Source: Candidatus Glassiibacteriota bacterium (GTDB taxonomy: Bacteria; Gemmatimonadota; Glassbacteria; GWA2-58-10). Taken from it: a stretch of DNA of 6,493 nt. Positions within the stretch are counted from its first letter, which is position 1; every line of letters begins with the position of its first letter. A model generated the notes under the pieces. That model was not told the origin of the DNA, made no database searches, and saw only the letters and a list, made by a program, of their open reading frames with translations. This document shows, one piece after another, positions 1 to 5,746 of this stretch. The DNA lies in assembly GCA_016934095.1 (NCBI GenBank), contig JAFGTO010000289.1, forward strand, positions 1 to 6,493, read 5' to 3'. A program made the position numbers and the translations under genes.

Positions 1-34
1 ACCCCCTCCCACCTTCCAAAACTTTTTATACTGT
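1..34 (-). repeat. Purine-rich flank of a dispersed intergenic element (copy 1, cut by window edge)
   Basis: Read on the minus strand, these 34 bases match 4180-4213 on the plus strand at 29 of 34 positions without gaps. Shared blocks are ACAGTA and GGAAGGTGGGAGGGGG. In the other copy the G-run leads into CCGGGG and a strong hairpin. Here that hairpin would lie beyond the left edge, so only the flank is visible. The element lies about 115 bases past the stop of the DUF169 gene. Shared position outside genes suggests an intergenic repeat rather than part of a gene. Its function is unknown. Confidence 0.6.
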
Positions 35-122
35 TTTAAGAGAAATGAGGGTGCGGTGGACTGCACCAATAGATATAGACAGAACCAGAAAGAAATAAGG
101 ACATTCCAGACAGTTTTTACGA

Positions 123-149
123 AGCAGACTTGGTCCGGATCTGTCTGCT
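123..149 (-). terminator. Weak hairpin at the 3' end of the DUF169 gene
   Basis: AGCAGAC (123-129) pairs with GTCTGCT (143-149), a 7-bp stem with a 13-base loop that touches the stop codon. The minus-strand sequence after the stem has no uninterrupted T-run, so this is not a canonical intrinsic terminator. It could be a 3'-end structure. A second small hairpin, GGTGC (50-54) with GCACC (63-67), lies further downstream. Otherwise nothing recognisable is seen between 35 and 148. Confidence 0.25.
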
Positions 150-901
150 CAGGAGCCGGAGATCCTGTGTCTCACTTTCTCCCAGGAAGCCGTGATCAGG
201 AAGCTTTCCTGCATGTTCCCGACCATCCGCTCGAACTTGGCAAGGGGGACCGCGAAAGTAAGGACATCGGCCGGGACACACGGGCGGGCCGAGACATCGA
301 ACATGCCGAGCACGGCCCGCGGGCGGGGGGATCTCCTCTCCAGCCGGGGATAAAACACGATCGAACCGCAGCCGGCGGCGAACGGGGCAAAAACGCCATC
401 CGGCCCGGGCTCGTCGAAGTTAGCCAGGGTAAACAGCCCGGAGAGGACATCGGCCCGGGCGAAAAAGACAACCACCTCCGGAGTGTCGGTCTCCTCCAGC
501 CTGTCCCAGCGCCTGAAATGAATATAAGCCCCCGGGGCTTTCAATTCCGGCATGTGTTCCATGGCCTCCTTTACCAGCGCGGGTGTTTTCTTGTAGCGCT
601 CCCCCTCCAGTTTCCCGGGGATGCCGCAGGAGAGGAAGTACTCGAAATCGGGCATCAGTGCGCCGGTGAAGCCGAGGTACCTCTTGCCTCCGGGGCAGCC
701 CAGCGCTGCGGCGTTGAAACACAGGGACTGTCCTTTGCGGACCCTGGCCAGGTCGCAGACAACGCACCTGTGCCCGGCAGGGGGCTCGACCAGGTCGGCG
801 CCGTTTTCACTGTCGGAATACCAGAAAGCGACCGGGTACTCCGCACCGTCGAAATATTTCTCCCAGAGCCCGAGGAAATCTGCTTTCAGCTTGAGGTCCA
901 T
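149..901 (-). CDS. DUF169 (COG2043) family protein
   Basis: I recognise this as a DUF169/COG2043 protein from its overall pattern: PVAFWY near the N-terminus, a cysteine-containing block around residues 46-79 ending in PGGKRYLGF, a GCGSIVFYP block near 177-185, and a C-terminal stretch with LGMFDVSARP and ESFLITASW. The family's biochemical role is not established as far as I know. Cysteines at 46, 49, 61 and 69 give a C-x2-C-x11-C-x7-C arrangement that could bind metal or a cluster; that is inference. No signal peptide or membrane segment is seen, so it is likely cytoplasmic. A GTG at 910 is also in frame, but AAAGGAG lies only one base from it and 10 bases from the ATG at 901. I therefore choose ATG, giving 250 residues. 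It follows the TIGR04076 gene by 5 bases, so they are probably cotranscribed and the ribosome site sits inside the upstream gene's last codons. Confidence 0.88.
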   Translation of the reverse strand: MDLKLKADFLGLWEKYFDGAEYPVAFWYSDSENGADLVEPPAGHRCVVCDLARVRKGQSLCFNAAALGCPGGKRYLGFTGALMPDFEYFLSCGIPGKLEGERYKKTPALVKEAMEHMPELKAPGAYIHFRRWDRLEETDTPEVVVFFARADVLSGLFTLANFDEPGPDGVFAPFAAGCGSIVFYPRLERRSPRPRAVLGMFDVSARPCVPADVLTFAVPLAKFERMVGNMQESFLITASWEKVRHRISGS

Positions 902-906
902 CCTGA

Positions 907-1197
907 TCACGCTCCTTTACAGCTAATCTCGAAAACCGCCGTGCCGCCGCCGGTATGCTCCATGGGATCCAGGCACTGCACGTAGGCTTTCTGAGGGTTG
1001 TTCCTGCCGGCCAGGCCCCACTTGGAAGGCGGGGAGATGCGCAGGGCGTTGTAGTGCGGCAGCAGTGAAGCCAGGGAGTGCATACAGAGCGGCTTGTCGG
1101 ATTCCAGGCGGTACCCGTCCCGCAGGAAAAAAGTGTCGCCGGCCTGATATACCGGGCACTTCCCCTTGACTTCCACCACACGGATAACCAGGTCCAT
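907..1197 (-). CDS. TIGR04076 family small protein
   Basis: This 96-residue protein matches the TIGR04076 pattern as I recall it: an N-terminal IRVVEVKGKCP segment (C14), a central CMHSLASLLPHYNAL block (C38), a PPSKWG block, then QCLDP (C75) and a VFEI end. The function of the family is unknown. The length is usual for it. No signal peptide or membrane helix is seen. A fourth cysteine, C93, is near the C-terminus. The ATG at 1197 is supported by AGGAGG four bases upstream (minus strand), a strong ribosome site. It is the first gene of a probable two-gene operon with the DUF169 gene. The shared cysteine content suggests, but does not show, a common metal- or redox-related role. Confidence 0.88.
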   Translation of the reverse strand: MDLVIRVVEVKGKCPVYQAGDTFFLRDGYRLESDKPLCMHSLASLLPHYNALRISPPSKWGLAGRNNPQKAYVQCLDPMEHTGGGTAVFEISCKGA

Positions 1198-1229
1198 CTT
1201 CCCTCCTCGGGGGTTGTTCGTGGTTGATC

Positions 1230-1235
1230 GTTATA
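1230..1235 (-). promoter_or_regulatory. Possible -10 box for the TIGR04076-DUF169 pair
   Basis: On the minus strand TATAAC lies 32 bases before the ATG at 1197, preceded by TTGCA, in one of the few AT-containing stretches of this gap. No convincing -35 hexamer is found 16-18 bases upstream. It is a positional candidate only. Confidence 0.25.
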
Positions 1236-1246
1236 TGCAAGGGTAG

Positions 1247-1280
1247 AGGCAGATAGGCACCAGGCACACGGGCACAGAGG
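1247..1280. repeat. Degenerate AGGCA short tandem repeat
   Basis: AGGCA occurs at 1247, 1255 and 1262, followed by GGGCAC at 1270 and AGG at 1278. This is a degenerate tandem array with a 7-8-base period. It lies just upstream of the candidate -10 box of the TIGR04076 gene, so it could be an operator-like site or simply decayed microsatellite sequence. Confidence 0.4.
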
Positions 1281-1370
1281 CCCCGCCACCCCGCCTGTAG
1301 GGGCATCAGGGCAGGGCTCGCAAGTGAATACGCGCGAGTGGAGAGAGGGCCGTGCCCGCGGGTTTTCTCA

Positions 1371-1445
1371 GAGCCCGCCCGCGGACGAGGCGAACAGGGA
1401 CTAGCTCTCAACCAGGCTCGCGCTGAGCGTCGAACGTCAGGTTCG
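1371..1445. repeat. Intergenic direct repeat, copy A
   Basis: These 75 bases align without gaps to 1492-1566 with 63 identities (84%). Similarity extends left, with gaps, to a CGTGCC at 1351, so the full unit is about 95-100 bases. The copy starts with GCCCGCCCGCGG and ends with CGAACGTCAGGTTCG, whose arms CGAAC and GTTCG form a small hairpin. It lies in the 369-base gap between the lipoprotein stop and the TIGR04076 start, where I see no credible gene. Most mismatches fall in two clusters (near 1391-1400 and 1426-1429). Confidence 0.75.
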
Positions 1446-1459
1446 CGCGTTGTGCGCCA

Positions 1460-1472
1460 AACGTCAGGTTCG
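1460..1472. repeat. Extra copy of the 13-base repeat core
   Basis: AACGTCAGGTTCG here is identical to the ends of the two longer repeats at 1433-1445 and 1554-1566, in the same orientation. The flanks differ: the outer copies have CGAAC before the loop and this one has CAAAC, so the hairpin arm has one mismatch. It suggests the core can occur apart from the full unit. Confidence 0.65.
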
Positions 1473-1491
1473 CCGTGCCTGGGCTGCCTCG

Positions 1492-1566
1492 CAGCCCGCC
1501 CGCGGAAGAGGAACACAAGGGCTACCTCTCAACCAAGCTCGCGCTGTATGTCGAACGTCAGGTTCG
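1492..1566. repeat. Intergenic direct repeat, copy B, abutting the lipoprotein stop codon
   Basis: This is the second copy of the 75-base repeat, offset 121 bases from copy A at 84% identity. Its left border adds a good hairpin, GGGCTGC (1481-1487) with GCAGCCC (1491-1497) around a 3-base loop. The right border falls directly next to the TGA of the lipoprotein gene (1567-1569); homology to copy A ends there. On the minus strand the first structure in the 3' untranslated region is therefore the CGAAC/GTTCG hairpin. No T-run follows it, so it is not a classical terminator. Confidence 0.75.
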
Positions 1567-3714
1567 TCAGCGGCGGCTGAGTCTCAGCACTCCTGCCGGG
1601 CCGAAAGGCGGCAGCTCGACCGAGAGCTCCCCCTGTGCGAAAACCGTTTTGACCGGCAGCGGCCAGGAGGGAACGGCTGCAGGGGTCCAGAAAGCCCGCA
1701 CCAGGTATTCTGCATCCGGGATCCGCACGCGGACAACCACGCCGCGGCGCAGGCTTTCATCGGCCAGCAGCACTCCGGGTCGCACCACGGTAGCGAGGTA
1801 ATCGGTCCTTCCGGGCCGCTCGACCGAGGGTACCTGGAAAAGCTGGCCCTGTACACCCTCCGGCAGGGTGAGCGCATGAGGTTCGAGCACCCACCGGCGG
1901 CCCTTGATACTCAGGTAGAGCTGGCGGTAAGCCCTGGAGATTTCGGGGCTGGTTTCCAGTTGGCCGGTCGAGGGCAATATCCCCCAGACAAGCTGTTTCT
2001 GGAGCTGGCACTCTATCTCCCTGGCGCCGGATGGGCTGCCCGCCGGGGGGATGGCCAGCGTGGGCCGGTTAAGGCCCATCAGGGCCACGGTGCCGATGTT
2101 CTCCGGTTTTTCGAGGCAGAGGACATCGATCCCGGCGCAGGCGGAGATTGTCTGGGGAACCCCGGCCACGACCAGCTTGCCGGCATCGTGCACCATCCGG
2201 GTGAGGAGCGGGCCCAGCCGGTTGAAAGTATCTCCCAGGTTGCAGGCCGGGCGGTTGTGGATCACGGTCAGGCTGTCGTCGTGGGCGAAATCCACCCCGG
2301 CCACTGCCAGGTCGTCGAAGAAAAAGCCGGCTGCTTCGGGGAAAAGCCCGGTCATGGCTTGCTGCTGTTCAAGGATCTGCCTGCCGAAAGGGCTGGCCGG
2401 CGCGGCGTGCATCAGCAGGTGCCCGCCCGGGGTGGCGAGCGGGTTTCCCAACTCGTCCCGGGCGATATCGGCGCTGAACCGGCTGAGAGCCAACTCCGGG
2501 TCGCACCGCTGGTTATAGGCAGCATAGAGGACCGGCTGCAGCTTGGCGATACGCAGGGCATCGACCAGGAAGCGGATCTGCTGCACCGAGATATTGGAGT
2601 ACTTCTGCGGATCCGCCTGGCAGGCCCAGGTGAAATCATTGAAGCGGACCGCCTGGGGCGGTATCCACTGGCCAGGGCGCTGGTAGTTCCAGTCGATCCT
2701 GGCCAGGCCGGCATCGAGCTGCAGCAGGCGGCGGACAGCGGCGGGGTCCGCTCCCCCCGGCTCGGCAGTGCCGGGAATCCCTGCCAGCTCCTGGGCTCGC
2801 GGAGCTCCTTCAAAGAATTCCCGGTAGGTCTCGGCGAAAATTTTCACGGCCGGCCGCCAGTCATCCTGGTGGCCGTAAATCCAGAGACCGGTTTCCAGTG
2901 GCCGGCCGGGCCCGATACCGACCAGGTCGAAAGTGACCCGCAGGTAACTGAAATCCTCGCTGGTGGGGAAAGATCCCGCAGGCGGGCTGCTGTGGACCGA
3001 GGGGTCGATACTGAAACTGACCCGCACGGTCTTGATCTCGAGCGGGACCCCGATGCTCAGGCCTGCTCCCCCGGTCTTCCAGAGGACAGCCAGAGGGATG
3101 CCGGTGGCCTTGTCGCTCAGCTCGCCGCAGCCGTAGCGGTAATGGACAGCGTTCTCGCCGTCGAGCCTGAGGGGGATCTCCATCCCCGGGACCCAGAAGA
3201 AGTAGCCTTTCGGGGCCGGGATCAGGTAAGTGAAACGCACCGAGCGCAAAGGCGTTTCGATGTCCTCGCACCAGGACCGGCACCTGAGCTGGATCCCGTA
3301 ATCGCTCCTGGTAATCCTCTGCTCCAGGGAGAAAGGAGCACCGATGAATTGCTTGGTGAAACTCACCCCGCTTTCGCTGCCGGAGAAATCAGTGATGAAA
3401 GAGGAGTCGCGCAGGTCGCTGTAGGATGTACTTTCCAGCTCGTCATAGACCTCGATACCGAAGACCGGGCTGCCCAGGGAATCCGCCTGCCCGCCGAGCA
3501 GGTCCGTGCCGGTCTCGCTGTGGGTAAGGCTGGTGACCAGACCGTCATTCGAGCGCAGCTGGACCTCGATACTCTCGCCGGCCACGGTGATCAGGCTGAC
3601 CGGTACTTTCTTGGGCGGCGGCTCCAGGGTGCAGGAGCAGACAGCCAGGCTCAAGGCAAGCGCTGACAGCAGCGGGAGTCCGGTCAGCCGCCGGTCAAGA
3701 TGGTGAAAATTCAC
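1567..3714 (-). CDS. Putative glycoside-hydrolase-like lipoprotein, family unassigned
   Basis: A 715-residue protein with a basic N-terminus, a hydrophobic stretch (about 13-25) and cysteines at 26 and 28 in LAVCSC, followed by a proline-rich linker. This is a plausible lipoprotein signal, though neither cysteine gives a perfect lipobox. Residues about 38-300 look like a beta-rich domain. Residues about 330-610 look like a (beta/alpha)8 barrel: LARIDWNY near 337-344, LQPVLYAAYN near 392-401, GFFFDD at 463-468, KLVVAG near 513-518 and VLCLEKPE at 531-538. Residues about 610-715 form a beta-rich tail ending in a natural-looking strand. D467, D468 and E535 are candidate catalytic acids by position only. 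I infer extracytoplasmic carbohydrate hydrolysis but cannot name a family or substrate. The GTG start at 3714 is supported by GGAGG five bases upstream. It stands alone between two long gaps, so it is probably monocistronic. Confidence 0.65.
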   Translation of the reverse strand: MNFHHLDRRLTGLPLLSALALSLAVCSCTLEPPPKKVPVSLITVAGESIEVQLRSNDGLVTSLTHSETGTDLLGGQADSLGSPVFGIEVYDELESTSYSDLRDSSFITDFSGSESGVSFTKQFIGAPFSLEQRITRSDYGIQLRCRSWCEDIETPLRSVRFTYLIPAPKGYFFWVPGMEIPLRLDGENAVHYRYGCGELSDKATGIPLAVLWKTGGAGLSIGVPLEIKTVRVSFSIDPSVHSSPPAGSFPTSEDFSYLRVTFDLVGIGPGRPLETGLWIYGHQDDWRPAVKIFAETYREFFEGAPRAQELAGIPGTAEPGGADPAAVRRLLQLDAGLARIDWNYQRPGQWIPPQAVRFNDFTWACQADPQKYSNISVQQIRFLVDALRIAKLQPVLYAAYNQRCDPELALSRFSADIARDELGNPLATPGGHLLMHAAPASPFGRQILEQQQAMTGLFPEAAGFFFDDLAVAGVDFAHDDSLTVIHNRPACNLGDTFNRLGPLLTRMVHDAGKLVVAGVPQTISACAGIDVLCLEKPENIGTVALMGLNRPTLAIPPAGSPSGAREIECQLQKQLVWGILPSTGQLETSPEISRAYRQLYLSIKGRRWVLEPHALTLPEGVQGQLFQVPSVERPGRTDYLATVVRPGVLLADESLRRGVVVRVRIPDAEYLVRAFWTPAAVPSWPLPVKTVFAQGELSVELPPFGPAGVLRLSRR

Positions 3715-3770
3715 TTTAACCTCCGGAAAACTGTCTCAAGCTCGTTTTTCGTTTCTGGGGAGTCGTCTGC

Positions 3771-3815
3771 GCCTGTCCGCCTACCGGCGGCAGGCAGGCA
3801 ACCGCAGGCCTGTCC
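3771..3815. repeat. REP-like pair of overlapping hairpins in the lipoprotein 5' leader
   Basis: GCCTG-T-CCGCC (3771-3781) pairs with GGCGGCAGGC (3786-3795) around the loop TACC, with one bulged T. A second hairpin pairs CAGGC (3795-3799) with GCCTG (3808-3812), and GG at 3793-3794 can extend it across a bulge. The two share bases around 3793-3795, so they compete. GCCTGTCC occurs at both 3771-3778 and 3808-3815. The structure is 57-101 bases upstream of the GTG start of the lipoprotein gene. It may be a dispersed palindromic repeat or a leader structure. Confidence 0.5.
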
Positions 3816-3818
3816 AGA

Positions 3819-3848
3819 AAGATAAGAATTAAATGCCTAATACGCCAA
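3819..3848 (-). promoter_or_regulatory. Weak promoter candidate for the lipoprotein gene
   Basis: On the minus strand TTGGCG (3848-3843) and TATCTT (3824-3819) are 18 bases apart, each matching four of six sigma-70 consensus bases. An alternative -10, TTTAAT (3833-3828), matches five of six but lacks a -35. If used, the transcript leader would include the hairpin pair at 3771-3815. Confidence 0.25.
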
Positions 3849-3918
3849 TTATTCCGCTTCTTCCCGGCGATGACCCTTGAGCCGTGCCGGGCTTTTGCCT
3901 TTTTAAATGAATCTGTGG

Positions 3919-3996
3919 CGGGGGAAAGGGAAAAAACTTTTATAAAAGTTTTTTCCCTTTCCCCCGGACCCCCTTTCTCTTTTTCAAAAACCTTTA
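3919..3996 (-). repeat. Perfect 48-bp palindrome with purine-rich flank (dispersed element, copy 3)
   Basis: Bases 3919-3966 form an uninterrupted inverted repeat with no spacer, centred between 3942 and 3943. Each arm runs C, G5, A3, G3, A6, C, T4, A. To its right, read on the minus strand, is a purine-rich flank (3996-3967) with a T5 tract, GAAAAAGAGAAA, then GGGGGTCC leading into the palindrome. The G-run followed by CCGGGG resembles the copies at 1-34 and 4180-4262, although the flank here is more diverged. The centre is AT-rich, so extrusion or transcript folding is possible. No T-run follows outside either arm, so it is not a typical terminator. Confidence 0.7.
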
Positions 3997-4179
3997 CCAG
4001 GTAAGACATCGGCGAGAACAAGGCTGCGATGTGTGCGCCAAGCGGCTAAATGCTAATTATTACTTTACGTTATGGGTGAAATTGCAAATCCAGAAAGACG
4101 ATATTTTGGCTCATTCCCCCGATATTCCTAAATTTACCGGGATTATTGACACACTTTACCGGACTGCTCACTTTGAAAG
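3997..4179. other. AT-rich intergenic island between two hairpin elements
   Basis: This stretch, especially 4045-4179, is clearly richer in A and T than its surroundings. It is bracketed by the purine-rich flanks of the two hairpin elements, which point outward in opposite directions. It contains TTGACA at 4146-4151 on the plus strand, with no good -10 at the usual distance, and several TAAT-type hexamers. Short open frames run through it on both strands but none has a ribosome site, a recognisable motif or a natural end. It could be a decayed mobile remnant, the core of a small non-coding element, or promoter DNA. Confidence 0.4.
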
Positions 4180-4262
4180 ACAGTACAAGAAATTTGGGAA
4201 GGTGGGAGGGGGCCCGGGGCAGGGCGGAGAACCGTCCTCAAGGAGTTTCCGCCCTGCCCCGG
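4180..4262 (+). repeat. Purine-rich flank plus GC-rich hairpin (dispersed element, copy 2)
   Basis: The flank 4180-4213 matches the left window edge (minus strand) at 29 of 34 bases. It is followed by a perfect 14-bp inverted repeat, CCGGGGCAGGGCGG (4214-4227) with CCGCCCTGCCCCGG (4249-4262), around a 21-base loop with further weak pairing. The hairpin begins 63 bases past the gltX stop, so it may serve as the 3' end of the dedA-family-gltX transcript. On that strand the stem is followed by GGGCCCCCTCCC rather than a T-run, so intrinsic termination is not supported. Confidence 0.7.
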
Positions 4263-4324
4263 AGAGGAACACCTTTATATCTATACTAAGGAACGGACAG
4301 GGATAACGCGGTGTTTCAAGCGTG

Positions 4325-5746
4325 TCAGCCAGCGACTGCGGCTTCCAGCAGCTCGGCGCAGCGCCGTGCACCCAGTACGGCCATGATCATGGGCAGGTCC
4401 GGGCCGTGCATGCTGCCGGTGAGTGCGATGCGTACCGGCATGTAGAGAAGCTTGCCCTTGACCCCGGTTTCCTGCCCCACCGTTTTGAACAGGGCTTTCA
4501 TGGCCTCGGTGTCATCTTTTCCGGCCTCTCTCAGGATGCTGGCCATCAGGGAGAGCACCCTGCGGGCCTCATCTGCGGCGAGCAGGGAGCGGGCCTCCGG
4601 GTCTTCGATTTCCGGGGGCCTGCCGCTGAAAACATCCAGGTAACTATCGATCTCGGAGAGAAGCTCGATTTTCTCGCGGCAGGCCAGGCAGACCAGCTCC
4701 CAGCGCTGTTTGTCGAAACTGCCCGCGCGCTCTGCTGCGAAAACCCTCAGCAGGCCGGCCAGTCGGTCCGGGTCCAGGCTGCGGATATGGCGTCCGTTGA
4801 GCCAGCGCAGCTTGGTCTGGTCGAACACCGCCGCGCTCTTGCCCAGGCGCTCGAAATCGATCTCGGCCAGCAGGCGCTCCTTTTCGAGGAACTCATCCCC
4901 GCTGGGCGATGACCAGCTCAGCAGGCTCAGGTAGTTGATCAGGGCCTCAGGCAGATAGCCCGCCAGGCGGAACTCGCGGACACTGGTGGCGCCGTGGCGC
5001 TTGCTGAGGCGCTGATGGTCGGGGCCGAGGATCAGCGGTATATGGGCGAATAAGGGCCCCGGCCCCCCCAGGGCGGCATGGAGCAGGATCTGGCGCGGGG
5101 TGTTGGAGAGGTGATCATCCCCGCGCACCACGTGGGTGATTTCCATGGCCCGGTCATCGACTGCCGCGGCGAAATTATAGGTGGGCCGGCCATCGGCGCG
5201 CAGCAGGATAAAATCGCCGATCGTCTCGTGGGAGACAGAGACCTCGCCCTTGACCAGGTCGCGCCAGGCGCTTTCACCCTCAGGGACCTTGAAGCGCACC
5301 GCGGGCGGCTGCGGGCCGGCATCTTTCTCGTTCGGCCCGCTGAACTGGCCGCGGTAGACCGGCGAGCGGCCGGCGGCGAGGGACTCGGCGCGGAAAGCTT
5401 CCAGCCGCTCATCGCTCAGGCGGCAGTAATAAGCCAGGCCGCGCTCCACCAGGTTCCCGGCTTGGGCCCGGTACAGCTCGCCGCGCTCGCTCTGGCGGTA
5501 AGGGCCATGTTTTCCCCCCAGGTCCGGACCCTCATCCCATTCCAGGCCCAGCCAGCGCAGGTCCTCGAGGATCGATACCTCGCTCCCTGCGCTGGAGCGC
5601 TCGGTATCGGTATCCTCGATCCTCAGGATGAAAGTACCGCCGTAGCGGCGTGCCAGCAGCCAGTTGAGGACAGCCGTGCGCGCGTTGCCGATATGCAGCA
5701 TGCCGGTGGGCGAAGGTGCGAAGCGGACCCTGAATTTATCGCTCAT
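4325..5746 (-). CDS. gltX: Glutamate--tRNA ligase (GluRS)
   Basis: A class I aminoacyl-tRNA synthetase of 473 residues, the usual length for bacterial GluRS. It charges tRNA with glutamate in the cytoplasm using ATP. Visible motifs are FAPSPTG (9-15), the HIGH signature as HIGN (18-21), RIEDTD (42-47), VVRGDDHLSNTPRQ (206-219) and the KMSKS-type loop as RLSKRHGA (246-253). The C-terminal part from about 320 is the helical anticodon-binding region. The zinc-binding cysteines of the E. coli type (CxC...CxH) are not present: only C108 remains in YYCRLSDERL, so this is a zinc-free form. Whether it also charges tRNA-Gln cannot be judged here. The ATG at 5746 overlaps the TGA of the DedA-family gene (ATGA), with AAGGAG 10 bases upstream, implying coupled translation. 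The stop at 4325 is followed by the hairpin element at 4214-4262. Confidence 0.97.
   Translation of the reverse strand: MSDKFRVRFAPSPTGMLHIGNARTAVLNWLLARRYGGTFILRIEDTDTERSSAGSEVSILEDLRWLGLEWDEGPDLGGKHGPYRQSERGELYRAQAGNLVERGLAYYCRLSDERLEAFRAESLAAGRSPVYRGQFSGPNEKDAGPQPPAVRFKVPEGESAWRDLVKGEVSVSHETIGDFILLRADGRPTYNFAAAVDDRAMEITHVVRGDDHLSNTPRQILLHAALGGPGPLFAHIPLILGPDHQRLSKRHGATSVREFRLAGYLPEALINYLSLLSWSSPSGDEFLEKERLLAEIDFERLGKSAAVFDQTKLRWLNGRHIRSLDPDRLAGLLRVFAAERAGSFDKQRWELVCLACREKIELLSEIDSYLDVFSGRPPEIEDPEARSLLAADEARRVLSLMASILREAGKDDTEAMKALFKTVGQETGVKGKLLYMPVRIALTGSMHGPDLPMIMAVLGARRCAELLEAAVAG

Noticed and set aside
902..910. GTG at 910 as the DUF169 start (overlapping the upstream stop as GTGA)
   Set aside because: The AAAGGAG site would be only one base from the GTG; spacing to the ATG at 901 is workable, so the ATG is preferred.
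56..985. A 309-codon plus-strand frame opposite the DUF169 gene
   Set aside because: It is a shadow of the DUF169 gene and runs across the operon junction; the product has no recognisable motif.
1450..3666. A 738-codon open frame on the plus strand, antisense to the lipoprotein gene
   Set aside because: It starts in the intergenic repeat, has no ribosome site and gives a low-complexity G/Q/R/P/H-rich product typical of antisense frames in GC-rich DNA. The minus-strand gene has a strong ribosome site, a signal peptide and a coherent fold pattern.
3716..4021. A 101-codon minus-strand frame between gltX and the lipoprotein gene
   Set aside because: It runs through the flank, the 48-bp palindrome and the REP-like hairpins; its residues are translations of repeats.
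4032..4044. TGTGCGCCAA shared with 1451-1460
   Set aside because: Only about 12 of 13 bases match and the surroundings differ; chance similarity in GC-rich DNA is a sufficient explanation.
4146..4173. Plus-strand promoter based on TTGACA at 4146
   Set aside because: No acceptable -10 hexamer lies 16-18 bases downstream and no plus-strand gene follows.
4214..4262. Intrinsic terminator for gltX
   Set aside because: The stem is strong, but neither strand has a T-run directly after it, so I list it as a repeat hairpin and leave termination open.
4031..4306. A 91-codon plus-strand frame in the AT-rich island
   Set aside because: It has no ribosome site or recognised motif, and its second half reads through the hairpin element, whose sequence is explained as a repeat.
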